NCBI GenBank assembly: GCA_934444735.1
Contig: CAKSDE010000007.1
Span: 1 to 64,000, forward strand
From: an uncultured Clostridia bacterium
Lineage (GTDB): Bacteria > Bacillota > Clostridia > UBA1381
Direction of reading: 5' to 3'
Length of the DNA: 64,000 bases
Shown here in pieces: positions 1-9,155 of the stretch. The position numbers and the translations under genes were made by a program. A model generated the notes under the pieces. It was given only the letters and a program-made list of their open reading frames with translations, did not search any database and was not told the DNA's origin. Each line of letters begins with the position of its first letter. Within the stretch, counting starts at the first letter, position 1.

Positions 1-2451
1 GGAAAATGCAATCTCACCTCTGCGCCGAACTATACCGACGCCGGATATTATCCTGTTTACTATGAAATCTCATATAAGTATCAGGGTGAAACAATGACGG
101 AAAACGGCGTATCGTATGTGTGGCTGTTAGAGGACAAAAAAGACGACGATAGTAGCGGCGATACGATTATCGTAATTCCGCCCGAAAAGCACGAACACGA
201 TTACAGATATTTGGAAACCGTTGCTCCCTCTTGCGATAACTTGGGATATGAGCGCTGGCAGTGCGACGGATGCGGAAACCTTGACAAGAGAAATTACACA
301 AAGGCAACCGGGCATAACTACAAAGCAATCACCATAAGAGAAGCGACCTGCAAGCAGGGCGGCTTAAAACTCAATTTGTGCGACAAATGCGGCAGCTTTT
401 ATGAGGAAACTACTCCCGTCGGTGAGCACAAATACAAGCCTGAAAAAGTACAGCCGATTTGCAGAAATGTAGGATATACAAATCATATCTGCGATATTTG
501 CGGTAACTCATACATTACCGATATGACGCCGATTATCTCACACGCTTACGAGCGTATTACCAAAGAGCCGACTTGTACCGATAAAGGTTATACGACTTCA
601 ACCTGTACTATGTGCTGTCTGAATTATGTTTCGGACTACACCGAGCCGACAGGACACGATTGGGACGAGGGACATTCTGTAACTTCATCTACTTGCACGG
701 CGGACGGCGTAATTGAATACCGTTGTAAAAATACAGGTTGCAAGGAAAAAATGATTAAAGCAGAATCCGCAACGGGACACACACCCGGCAAGGCGGCGAC
801 CTGCACAGAGCCGCAAACTTGTGAAAAATGCAGTACGGTTTTAGAATTACCGAAAGGACACAGCTATTCCGAAAAGGTAGTTGCTCCGACTTGCACGGCT
901 ATGGGATATACAGAATACAAATGCGATAACTGCGACGACAGCTATGTTGGCGATTACACCGATAAGGTAGAACACGAATATGCGAAAAATATTACTGCTC
1001 CCACCTGTACCGAACACGGCTACACAACAAATACTTGCGTAAACTGCGGTGATGAATTTGTTTCAGATTACACCGAAAAGAGACCGCATAACTACAATGC
1101 GGAAATCACAAAACCGACTTGTACCGGGTTTGGTTATACAACTTACACTTGTGCAGACTGCGGCGATAAATATATTTCCGACTACACGGATAAGACCGAA
1201 CACAATTACAGCAAAAAAGTGATTGAGCCGACCTGCACCGAACACGGATATACAATCTACACCTGCCCCGACTGCGGCAAGGAATATATCAGCGACTATA
1301 CGGAACACAAAAATCACAGCTACACCGAAACCGTAATTGCCCCCACCTGCACCGAAATGGGCTATACAATTTTTACTTGTGATTGCGGCGATTCCCACAA
1401 AGGCAACTACACGGATAAAATCGCTCATACTTACAAAAAGACCGTAACCGAGCCGACCTGTACCGAAATCGGATTTACAACTTCCGTTTGCGAGGTTTGC
1501 GGCGACACGGTTAAGAACGATTACAAAAACGCAAAGGGACACGCACCGTCTGAATGGATAATTGACGAAGCGGCGACCATTGAACACGGCGGCAGAAAGC
1601 ATATTGAATGTATTGAGTGTAAAGCGATATTGCAGACTGCGGATATTCCCCAGCTTGTGGCAAAGGATAATTCAGACGAGGACGGCAAGGCTGAAATCGG
1701 CGGATATTCCGTCATTCTCACAGATAAAAACAACAAGCCTGTGTTTAATTCCGAAATCACGATTGACAAAGACGATAACATTTCAATCCGCTTGCCGAAA
1801 AACAGACTGCTTGACTTTGCGGACAGAACGACCGTTACCGTATTCAATAGCGAAAATCAGACAGCGGCAACGGGCTTGAATATCTTTGTTACAGACGATA
1901 ACGGCAATAACGCAACAGGTGTAACAGACGAAAACGGACAGTTTATCGCTCCCGACAAAAAATCCTCGACAGGCGACGACAACGGAACTATCGGCAAAGA
2001 GGACGACGACAGCAAATTTACCTATGTTATCAAGGTTACGGATAAGCTCAATGTTACAATCCCGAACTGCGAAACCTACATTGGCGAAAGCAATAACATT
2101 GTTGTGAAGCTGCCCGACGGCTTGACTTTAACGCAGGACAGCCCTGCAATCATCACCGTTACCGACCAGAACGGCAATCCACAAAAGGGCGTATCTGTTA
2201 TCGTAATTGCGGATAAAGACTATATCGAAAAAGGCACGACCGATATGTACGGCAAGCTGACCGTGCCGCCCGTAAATTCGGGGCTTACCGATAAAGACGG
2301 AAAGGTTAATTTACAAAGCTACTATGTTTTCGTAAATGACGAAAATGGTTATATCGAAAATGCTCTTGTAACGCTGAATGAGGACAATTCTTTCACCGTA
2401 AAACTTCCGGCTGAAAATATGATTGATTATGCAAACCGTATCACCGTATAA
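1..2451 (+). CDS. Surface protein with tandem Cys/His repeats (5' partial)
   Basis: The frame is open from base 1, so the start and any signal peptide lie outside the window; an ATG at 94 is internal. The body is about 13 consecutive units of 35-45 residues. Each typically begins with H-x-Y, then a Cys (often PTCTE), G-[YF]-T, a C-x2-C(G) pair and a DYT. After the repeats come two or three Ig/Cna-like beta domains with the recurring pattern LP-x-N-x-(L/I)-D-[FY]-A-[DN]-R-x-TV and linkers such as TDENGQF. The last of these domains stops after its first strand (NRITV), where the earlier copy continues, so the 3' end is probably truncated too (see the junction near 2450). Function unknown; probably a secreted adhesin-like or wall protein. 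The Cys/His spacing could bind metal or form disulfides, but nothing shows which. Confidence 0.7.
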   Translation, partial: GKCNLTSAPNYTDAGYYPVYYEISYKYQGETMTENGVSYVWLLEDKKDDDSSGDTIIVIPPEKHEHDYRYLETVAPSCDNLGYERWQCDGCGNLDKRNYTKATGHNYKAITIREATCKQGGLKLNLCDKCGSFYEETTPVGEHKYKPEKVQPICRNVGYTNHICDICGNSYITDMTPIISHAYERITKEPTCTDKGYTTSTCTMCCLNYVSDYTEPTGHDWDEGHSVTSSTCTADGVIEYRCKNTGCKEKMIKAESATGHTPGKAATCTEPQTCEKCSTVLELPKGHSYSEKVVAPTCTAMGYTEYKCDNCDDSYVGDYTDKVEHEYAKNITAPTCTEHGYTTNTCVNCGDEFVSDYTEKRPHNYNAEITKPTCTGFGYTTYTCADCGDKYISDYTDKTEHNYSKKVIEPTCTEHGYTIYTCPDCGKEYISDYTEHKNHSYTETVIAPTCTEMGYTIFTCDCGDSHKGNYTDKIAHTYKKTVTEPTCTEIGFTTSVCEVCGDTVKNDYKNAKGHAPSEWIIDEAATIEHGGRKHIECIECKAILQTADIPQLVAKDNSDEDGKAEIGGYSVILTDKNNKPVFNSEITIDKDDNISIRLPKNRLLDFADRTTVTVFNSENQTAATGLNIFVTDDNGNNATGVTDENGQFIAPDKKSSTGDDNGTIGKEDDDSKFTYVIKVTDKLNVTIPNCETYIGESNNIVVKLPDGLTLTQDSPAIITVTDQNGNPQKGVSVIVIADKDYIEKGTTDMYGKLTVPPVNSGLTDKDGKVNLQSYYVFVNDENGYIENALVTLNEDNSFTVKLPAENMIDYANRITV

Positions 2452-2650
2452 TACAAATTATGTACCTGATTGGAATTTGCGAAAGTATATACTTGATGCA
2501 TTGCGAACAGAGGACAACACTCAAAAAGCATTAAAACTGTATTATACAAATATGAATTTATCAGGCAGGACAAAACGAATTGCAAAAAAGCTCATATGTG
2601 CTATGCCTTTTTCTGTAAGAGCTTTTTTGCGGAAAAGAATACATAGCTAA
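2450..2650 (+). pseudogene. 3' remnant of a glycosyltransferase-like gene
   Basis: In a frame different from the upstream surface protein, a C-terminal-looking tail of about 65 residues begins near base 2450 (YNTNYVPDWNLRKYI...) and ends RAFLRKRIHS at 2650, 18 bases before the next gene. The basic, helical end and the position at the head of a polysaccharide cluster suggest the last residues of a family 2-type glycosyltransferase. There is no start codon with a ribosome binding site. The open frame's ATG at 2423 lies inside the upstream gene. I read it as the 3' stub of a gene whose front was lost at the junction. The family assignment is an inference. Confidence 0.45.
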
Positions 2651-2668
2651 AAAAGGACGGAATTAACA

Positions 2669-3763
2669 ATGGTTATTTTACATATAGCAAAAATTACAAA
2701 TAATCCTTGTAACGGTGTTTGTGTTGTGGTACCACAGCATATTATTTCACAAGCAAAATTTGAAACGGTTGGATTTATAAATATTAATGGCGAAGAAATA
2801 GATAACTTATCATCATTTCAACTTATGGTTAAATGTAATTGTGATATTAATGTGTTGCCAAAACCTTTTAACAGACCAGATTTGGTGGTTTTTCACGAAG
2901 TATACCGAAAGGAATTTTTATTAATATATAAAAATTTAGTAAGTAATAATATTCCTTATATTATAGTTCCCCATGGCTCACTTACAAAAGCCTCACAGAT
3001 GAAAAAACATCTAAAAAAAATAGCTGCTAATTTCATGTTTTTCAATTCGTTTATAAAAAATGCGGCTGCATTACAATGTCTTTCACAGAATGAACTTGCT
3101 GAGACAAATTTCAATGCCAGAAAATTTATCGGAACTAATGGTATAATTGTTCCGATGTGTAAAAAAGAAAAGTTTAATAAAGATAAGATTAAATTCATTT
3201 ATATTGGACGGCTTGATATCTTTCACAAAGGTTTGGATATACTTATAGAATCTGTACTTGAACTTAAAGAATATTTGGTCAGTCATAATTGTGTATTATA
3301 TATATACGGACCGGATTATGCCGGTAGGTATGCTAATGTAAAAAAAATGATACAAGAAAACCGTTTGGAAAATATTGTATTATTAAATCCTGCAATATCA
3401 GGGCAAAAAAAAGAACAGGTTTTGCTTGAAAGTGATATATTTATCCAGACATCTCGTTTTGAAGGTATGCCTATGGGAATATTGGAGGCACTAAGCTATG
3501 GTATTCCTTGTATAGTTACAGAAGGCACAAATTTGGGTGAGCTAATAAAAAAGTACGATGCTGGCTGGGTCGCAGAAACAAATTCTAAAAGTATAGCTGA
3601 CCAGATAAAAAATGCAATTGGGGATAAAATGAATTGGATTGATAAATCTCAAAATGCTCACAGACTTATAAAAGAGAGTTTTGATTGGGCGAACATAAGC
3701 AAAAAAACTGTTGCTAATTATAAAAATTATGTGAATCGGAGAGAAAAAAATGCAAAATCTTAA
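2669..3763 (+). CDS. Glycosyltransferase family 4
   Basis: A 364-residue GT-B retaining glycosyltransferase that would add a sugar from a nucleotide donor to a lipid-linked intermediate at the inner membrane. The C-terminal donor-binding half is clear: FIYIGRLDIFHKGLDIL near residues 172-188 and the E-x7-E region EGMPMGILEALSYG near residue 265. The N-terminal half has HGSLTKASQMKK. Start ATG 2669 follows AAAAAAGGACGG. The 3' end overlaps the polymerase gene by 14 bases, which indicates translational coupling in one polysaccharide operon. The gene is visibly AT-richer than 1-2450. The sugar cannot be predicted. Confidence 0.85.
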   Translation: MVILHIAKITNNPCNGVCVVVPQHIISQAKFETVGFININGEEIDNLSSFQLMVKCNCDINVLPKPFNRPDLVVFHEVYRKEFLLIYKNLVSNNIPYIIVPHGSLTKASQMKKHLKKIAANFMFFNSFIKNAAALQCLSQNELAETNFNARKFIGTNGIIVPMCKKEKFNKDKIKFIYIGRLDIFHKGLDILIESVLELKEYLVSHNCVLYIYGPDYAGRYANVKKMIQENRLENIVLLNPAISGQKKEQVLLESDIFIQTSRFEGMPMGILEALSYGIPCIVTEGTNLGELIKKYDAGWVAETNSKSIADQIKNAIGDKMNWIDKSQNAHRLIKESFDWANISKKTVANYKNYVNRREKNAKS

Positions 3764-4883
3764 ATCGGGAAATAATAGACTAATATATTATTCTGTTTTT
3801 GCAATAATATGTATTCCATTTATATTTTATTGGATGAACTTGCAGGAATTATTTTCTTCACCACAGTCAATAAGTATCACATCAATAATTTTAACTGTAT
3901 GCTTAACAACAATTTATAATAGGTTTTGCAATAATTCAGACTTATTTATTTTATTTTTTTGTATATCAGCTCTATGCCTTAATAATGTTATATATGGCAA
4001 TATTGGGGCTAATTTGACGCTATATAATATTGTGACTTTACTTATAATCTTCAATAATGTAGAATTTTCAAAAAAACAAGTGCAACGAATAAGGTTTATT
4101 ATGATTTTGTTATTACTTATATTTTTGTTGTCCTTGAACGTGAAGCCGGTGTATTCTACGATTTTAGTTCATGATATGAGAGATAACAAAATAAATCCAA
4201 ATACATTAGGAATGTTGGTATTAGCTGTGTATTTTCAGGGATTTATATTTATTGATGAATTTATTAAAAGTAAATTTTTAAAATTTATCTTTTATATAAC
4301 AATTACATACTTTTCTATGAAATACATATACTTGTCTGAATCAAGAACATCTTTGATTTCAGCGAGTCTTTTTATAATATTATATTTAATAAAAATAGTA
4401 AATTTAAAGAATTATAAAAGAATGCTATCATATATGATATTAGCCGTATTGATTATTCCTTTTCTCTATCAAATTATAATAATGTCAGTTGGAAACATTG
4501 AAATAATGGGTAAATCAATATTTACAAGAAGTTTAGTATGGGATTCAACAATAAATTTAATAAAAACGCACCCACTCATTGGCTGCGGCACAAAAGCAGA
4601 TATCTTGATGAATCCCGGCGAATACACATCATCTGCTCACAATGTATTCTTGGGCGTATGGAAAACCATAGGTATAGTCCCTATGATTACATTAATGATA
4701 TATCTTCTGCGAGGCAGAAATATTAAATATGTATCACCTGAAAATTATCTCTCCAAAAAAGCATTTTTATGTTGTATGTTTGTTTGTGCATTTGAAACAA
4801 TGCTAAATGATAGTAATACATATTTATTTTTTATAACATTATTGATGACAATTAAAGAAAGTGAAACGGAGAAAAGACAATGA
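3750..4883 (+). CDS. O-antigen/capsule polymerase (Wzy-like)
   Basis: A 377-residue integral membrane protein with about ten hydrophobic segments. A periplasm-side loop reads GCGTKADILMNP...SAHN near residues 275-295. The pattern (long loop with H-x(5-6)-G and a conserved SAHN before further helices) matches the Wzy/O-antigen ligase superfamily, which polymerises undecaprenyl-linked repeat units. It overlaps the preceding GT4 and the following GT32 gene (last 4 bases), so it belongs to the same operon as the flippase 0.7 kb downstream. Wzy proteins are very divergent, so the call rests on topology, loop and context. Confidence 0.75.
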   Translation: MQNLKSGNNRLIYYSVFAIICIPFIFYWMNLQELFSSPQSISITSIILTVCLTTIYNRFCNNSDLFILFFCISALCLNNVIYGNIGANLTLYNIVTLLIIFNNVEFSKKQVQRIRFIMILLLLIFLLSLNVKPVYSTILVHDMRDNKINPNTLGMLVLAVYFQGFIFIDEFIKSKFLKFIFYITITYFSMKYIYLSESRTSLISASLFIILYLIKIVNLKNYKRMLSYMILAVLIIPFLYQIIIMSVGNIEIMGKSIFTRSLVWDSTINLIKTHPLIGCGTKADILMNPGEYTSSAHNVFLGVWKTIGIVPMITLMIYLLRGRNIKYVSPENYLSKKAFLCCMFVCAFETMLNDSNTYLFFITLLMTIKESETEKRQ

Positions 4884-5608
4884 TACCTAAAATAATACAC
4901 TATTGTTGGTTTGGCGGAAAACCTTTAGATAAATTGGGACACAAATGCTTGAATAGCTGGAAAAAATATTTCCCGGGTTATGACATTAAAGAATGGAACG
5001 AAAGCAATTTTGATGTCAATTGCTGTGAGTATATAAAAGAGGCTTATAAGGCAAAAAAGTGGGCTTTTGTAAGTGATTATGCTCGATTTAAAATATTGTA
5101 TAAATACGGCGGAGTTTACTTTGATACAGATGTTGAAGTTATCAGAAGCTTTGATGGTATTCTTTCAAAAGGAAACTATATGGGCAGTGAGAGAATATGT
5201 GATAATGTAAATCCCGGACTGGGAATGGCTGTAGCTCCCGAGCTTGATATTATAAAGGAAATTATTGAGGATTACGAGCATAGCTCATTTATAAAACCGG
5301 ATGGTACATATGATTTGACAACAATTGTTGAGAGAACAACAAAAATATTAAAAAAGCACGGACTTAGCAGTTCTGATAAAATTCAGACTGTTGAGAATAT
5401 AAACGTATACCCGCCTGAATATTTTTGTCCCATAAATATGGATACAGGCAAGCTTACAATTACACCCAACACTTATTCAATACATAGGTTTGCAGGCAGT
5501 GGGGAGAAAACAAGCAATAAATTCAGAGGAAGAATATACCGTTTAATTAACAGAATTTTTGGTAATAAGTTTGCAGATTTTCTGCGAAGAATCTTAGGGA
5601 GAAAATAA
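4880..5608 (+). CDS. Glycosyltransferase with DXD motif (GT32-like, capsular sugar transferase)
   Basis: A 242-residue protein starting MIPKIIHYCWFGG, the signature opening of Gly_transf_sug (GT32-type) enzymes. It has the nucleotide-sugar/metal site SDYARFKILYKYGGVYFDTD (DXD near residues 81-83) and a terminal basic helix. Family members transfer a hexose or HexNAc to the growing repeat unit on the cytoplasmic face. Its ATG overlaps the polymerase stop, and the flippase starts 2 bases after its end, so the genes are tightly coupled. It appears intact and of usual length. Confidence 0.88.
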   Translation: MIPKIIHYCWFGGKPLDKLGHKCLNSWKKYFPGYDIKEWNESNFDVNCCEYIKEAYKAKKWAFVSDYARFKILYKYGGVYFDTDVEVIRSFDGILSKGNYMGSERICDNVNPGLGMAVAPELDIIKEIIEDYEHSSFIKPDGTYDLTTIVERTTKILKKHGLSSSDKIQTVENINVYPPEYFCPINMDTGKLTITPNTYSIHRFAGSGEKTSNKFRGRIYRLINRIFGNKFADFLRRILGRK

Positions 5609-5609
5609 T

Positions 5610-6848
5610 ATGACAAAGAACAATGTTTTGAAAAACACCATAATGTTATATATTATGAATATAGCAAAAATGGTTTTTCCGTTATTAACGCTGCCGTATT
5701 TAACAAGAGTGTTAAGTTCGGATATGTATGGGTTGGTTGCATATGTTAAAAGTTGTATGATTTATATACAACTTTTAATTGACTTTGGATTTATTCTTTC
5801 ATCTGTCAAAGATATCGTAAAGGCAAACGGAAATAAGGAAAAAATAGGTTATATTGTTGGAAACACATTTTTTTCAAAATTTATACTGGCGATAATATCA
5901 TGTATCATACTTGTAATAATGTGTTTTTCAATAAAGATTTTACAGTTGAATATTAAATATGTATTATTAAGTTTTATAGCTGTTGCGGCAACTGTATTTT
6001 TAGCGGATTTTTTGTTCAGAGGAATTGAAAAAATGCAATATATTACTATCATATATCTGATATCAAAGGGTGTTGCAGTTATTTTAACCTTTTTGTTAAT
6101 TAAGAATGATGGCGATATACTTTATATTCCGTTATTGGATATTATAACCAATGTGATTTCAATAGCGATTTCTACAGTTATTATGAGTAAATTAGGTATA
6201 AAAGTACGCATTAGTAAAATTAAAGATTGTTTTCAAATGTTAAAAAATTCTTTTGTATATTTTGTGTCAAGCATTGCAACAACAGCGTTTTCGGCTTTAA
6301 ATACAGTTTTAGTCGGAATATATATATCTGATTTAACGCAAATAGCACATTGGAGTTTATGTATTAATATTATATCTACAATACAAGGATTATACGCCCC
6401 GATATGCAACAGCATATACCCACATATGATAAAAGAGAAGAGTTTATCCTTTATACATAAGATACAAAAAATATGTATGCCTATTGTAATAGCCGGCTGT
6501 ATATTCAGTTTCTTCTTTGCTAAAACAGCACTATTGATTGTCGGCGGTGAAAAATACATAAGTGCTTATAAATTATTTCAATATATGATACCTATATTGT
6601 TTTTCTCGTTTCCTGCGCAATTATATGGATGGCCGACTTTAGGAGCTATCGGAATGGAAAAAACAGTTACAACATCAACTATTATGGCTTCCGTTATACA
6701 TATTGGTGGACTTATGATGTTAGTTTGTTTCGATAAATTCAATCTGATTTATCTTGCTGTTTTAAAAGTTTGTACAGAAATAGTGCTTATGACTGTACGT
6801 ATGTATTTTGTATATAAAAATAAAGCTCGATTTGTAAAGGAAGATTAA
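5610..6848 (+). CDS. Polysaccharide flippase (Wzx-like, MOP superfamily)
   Basis: A 412-residue protein with about 12 hydrophobic helices and the N-terminal polysaccharide-synthase motif LPYLTRVLSSDMYGLVAY near residues 28-45, typical of Wzx flippases. These move lipid-linked repeat units across the cytoplasmic membrane for Wzy polymerisation. The start ATG at 5610 follows AGGGAGAAAATAAT in the end of the GT32 gene. Downstream, the pyruvyltransferase gene begins 2 bases after the stop. The Wzx/Wzy pair implies a Wzy-dependent capsule or exopolysaccharide. Length is slightly short for the family (usually 410-480), with no visible break. Confidence 0.88.
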   Translation: MTKNNVLKNTIMLYIMNIAKMVFPLLTLPYLTRVLSSDMYGLVAYVKSCMIYIQLLIDFGFILSSVKDIVKANGNKEKIGYIVGNTFFSKFILAIISCIILVIMCFSIKILQLNIKYVLLSFIAVAATVFLADFLFRGIEKMQYITIIYLISKGVAVILTFLLIKNDGDILYIPLLDIITNVISIAISTVIMSKLGIKVRISKIKDCFQMLKNSFVYFVSSIATTAFSALNTVLVGIYISDLTQIAHWSLCINIISTIQGLYAPICNSIYPHMIKEKSLSFIHKIQKICMPIVIAGCIFSFFFAKTALLIVGGEKYISAYKLFQYMIPILFFSFPAQLYGWPTLGAIGMEKTVTTSTIMASVIHIGGLMMLVCFDKFNLIYLAVLKVCTEIVLMTVRMYFVYKNKARFVKED

Positions 6849-6849
6849 A

Positions 6850-7404
6850 ATGAGAAAAAAAGTTGCTTTGATGACATGGTATAAATATTATAATTATGGA
6901 ACGGCATTACAAGCTGTGGCATTATACAACACAATCAAACGCTTAGGATATGATGTAGACGTTATAAACTATAGTCCACGAAAAAACAGGAATTATTCTT
7001 GTGATAAGGTGTATCGTTCAATTTTTAAAATGACATTAAATAAAATGAAAGAAGTATTAAATCCGTCAGGCATATCTTGCGAAAGAATAAAATTATTTAA
7101 TAATTTTGTTTTAGATAATATTACAGAAACAAAACCCTGCCGTTCATATCCGGAATTGCATGACTTAAATAAAATATATGATGCATTTATTTGCGGCAGC
7201 GATCAGATATGGTCTCCTCTTTGGTTTGATGATAAATACTTTTTATCTTTTGTAGATGAGCCTCAAAAAATGATAGCATATGCACCGAGTATGGGAAACA
7301 ATAAAGCAGATGATAAAAATTTAAAAAAAGAAATATCAAAAAATTTAAAACGCTTTTCCAATTTGAGTGTTCGAGAAAATGACGGAAAAAAATTAATAAA
7401 TTAA
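6850..7404 (+). CDS. Polysaccharide pyruvyltransferase, N-terminal part (frameshifted from 7413 ORF)
   Basis: 184 residues of a polysaccharide pyruvyl transferase (CsaB/WcaK-type, PF04230). It opens KKVALMTWYKYYNYGTALQA, has ICGSDQIW near residues 116-122 and FSNLSVREND near the end. Family members add ketal-linked pyruvate to a sugar. The frame closes with TAA at 7402-7404, but the homologous sequence continues at once in the -1 frame (KLTGQMAKVVLDPTLLL). Just before the break is a run of seven A (7386-7392) phased as A AAA AAA in the zero frame. A -1 slip there, or one missing A in the consensus, would join both parts into one protein of about 765 residues. Confidence 0.75.
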   Translation: MRKKVALMTWYKYYNYGTALQAVALYNTIKRLGYDVDVINYSPRKNRNYSCDKVYRSIFKMTLNKMKEVLNPSGISCERIKLFNNFVLDNITETKPCRSYPELHDLNKIYDAFICGSDQIWSPLWFDDKYFLSFVDEPQKMIAYAPSMGNNKADDKNLKKEISKNLKRFSNLSVRENDGKKLIN

Positions 7405-7412
7405 CCGGTCAA

Positions 7413-9143
7413 ATGGCAAAAGTTGTTTTAGACCCGACTTTACTGCTCTTGAAAGATGATTGGGATTCGTATGCTTCAAAAGGTCAAACAAAAGAACTTC
7501 AAAATAAAGCATATATTATTTGCTATTTTTTGGGCGATTCAAAAAAGTACACCAAATATGTATCTATGCTGTCCCAAAAAGCAGGAATCCCATATTATAT
7601 AATTCCGGTAAAAAGAAATCAATATGCAGATTCCCATAAAATTTCTTTTGAAATAGGTCCTGCGGAATTTATATCATTGATTAAAAACGCACGCTATGTG
7701 TGCACGGATTCTTTTCATGGTATGGCATTTTCCATTATCTATAATACACCGTTTACGGCTTTTAAAAGATTTTCTGACAATGACTGCGAAAATCAGAACA
7801 GCCGTTTGGAAAATTTACTTGATAAATTGGAATTGAAAGACAGACTAATACCACTGAATCACAATTATACTTTTGATGAATTTTATAATTGTGATTTTAA
7901 AAATGCAAATAGGTTGATTGCGGACTTACGGAATGAATCAATACAATACATAACAACGGCACTCAAGATGTCTGTTGAGTATATCCCGGACAACCATTAC
8001 AACTATAAAATAACCGATAATTGCTGTGGGTGTGGAGCATGTTCAGCTATTTGCCCAAAAGGAGCAATAACAGTGCAAAGAAATAGTGAGGGCTTTGAAC
8101 ATTATTTTATTAATCGGCAAATATGTGTTAAATGCGGAAAATGCAAAACTGTTTGTCCTATGACAAATGTGGAGGCGGCAGAAATTCACAAATCCTATGG
8201 ACTTTATTCTGTAGAAAATAAATCTGAACAGGCAATAAAAGCTTCATCTTCTGCCGGAGTCGGCTATGCAATATCCAAATTCGGAGAAAAAAACAAATAT
8301 CATATTTGCGGCTGTATATATGACAGAAATAATGCTGTGGCAAGACATATTTTAATCCGCCAAAACGAGTACGACAAAATTAAAATGTTACAAGGCTCAA
8401 AGTATCTGCAAAGCTTAACGGCAGATGTTTTTAAAGAAATAATTGCTTTGAAGTCCGAAGAAAAGCTTATTTTTTTCGGGACACCTTGTCAGGTTGCTGC
8501 TGCAAGAAAGCTATTGAAACATAAATCCATGAAAAATATAATTTTAGTTGATTTAATATGTCATGGTGTTCCTACTTATTATCTATGGGAAAAGTATCTT
8601 GGAGATATTAATAAAAGTCATTCAATAGGCATAAATCCGGAGGTTTTGTTCAGAATCAGAACAAAAAATTGGCATAAAAGATTTATAAAAATATATGGCA
8701 ACGGAAATACCTATGTACAATCAGAGAGAAAAGATGATTTTTATGCTTTCTTCAGACGAAGTATATGTGATATGTCTGCTTGCTCAGAGTGTCCATATAG
8801 AGAAAAAACAAGTGCTGATTTAAGAATCGGTGATTATTGGGGTGAAAAATTTCAGAATAGCAATTATCCTGTTTCAATGGTTATTGCGAACACAAAATCA
8901 GGTGCAGAATTATTAAGTCTGCTTGAAACAGAAAACTGTGCTTTTGAAAAACAAGATTTAGAGGATTACTGGCGTATTCAAGCTCCGTATAATCTAAAAA
9001 AATCGCTATACAGAACTGAAATAATTTCAGAATTGTATAAAGGCGAGAAACCATTACATAAGTTAAGAAAAAAATACTGCAGATATTATGATATGTTTGA
9101 GTTTTTGGGATTTGTAAAAGCAAAATTCGACCATTTAAAGTGA
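7413..9143 (+). CDS. Pyruvyltransferase C-terminal part fused to F420 hydrogenase/dehydrogenase beta-like Fe-S domain
   Basis: Residues 1-190 complete the pyruvyltransferase begun in the upstream frame (VVLDPTLLL, CTDSFHGMAFSIIYN). Residues about 203-250 carry two 4Fe-4S clusters (CCGCGACSAICP and CVKCGKCKTVCP). The rest matches the FrhB_FdhB N- and C-terminal domains (FFGTPCQVAAARKLL, LVDLICHGVP, CSECPYREKTSADLRIGDYWG). Such fusions occur in Firmicutes exopolysaccharide clusters. The redox half presumably acts on the sugar or the pyruvyl donor, but its reaction is unknown. Homology extends upstream of ATG 7413 to about 7398, so this ATG is internal to an ancestral gene rather than a true start. 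Confidence 0.78.
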   Translation: MAKVVLDPTLLLLKDDWDSYASKGQTKELQNKAYIICYFLGDSKKYTKYVSMLSQKAGIPYYIIPVKRNQYADSHKISFEIGPAEFISLIKNARYVCTDSFHGMAFSIIYNTPFTAFKRFSDNDCENQNSRLENLLDKLELKDRLIPLNHNYTFDEFYNCDFKNANRLIADLRNESIQYITTALKMSVEYIPDNHYNYKITDNCCGCGACSAICPKGAITVQRNSEGFEHYFINRQICVKCGKCKTVCPMTNVEAAEIHKSYGLYSVENKSEQAIKASSSAGVGYAISKFGEKNKYHICGCIYDRNNAVARHILIRQNEYDKIKMLQGSKYLQSLTADVFKEIIALKSEEKLIFFGTPCQVAAARKLLKHKSMKNIILVDLICHGVPTYYLWEKYLGDINKSHSIGINPEVLFRIRTKNWHKRFIKIYGNGNTYVQSERKDDFYAFFRRSICDMSACSECPYREKTSADLRIGDYWGEKFQNSNYPVSMVIANTKSGAELLSLLETENCAFEKQDLEDYWRIQAPYNLKKSLYRTEIISELYKGEKPLHKLRKKYCRYYDMFEFLGFVKAKFDHLK

Positions 9144-9155
9144 TGAGGGAGACTT

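Noticed and set aside
480..1520. Regularly spaced repeats that might be read as a CRISPR array
   Set aside because: The repeats are codon-level degenerate copies in a continuous reading frame with no constant direct repeat of 24-40 bases; they encode the Cys/His units.
1063..1602. 179-codon minus-strand ORF opposite the Cys/His repeats
   Set aside because: A shadow of the repeat coding sequence; no ribosome site, no recognisable domain.
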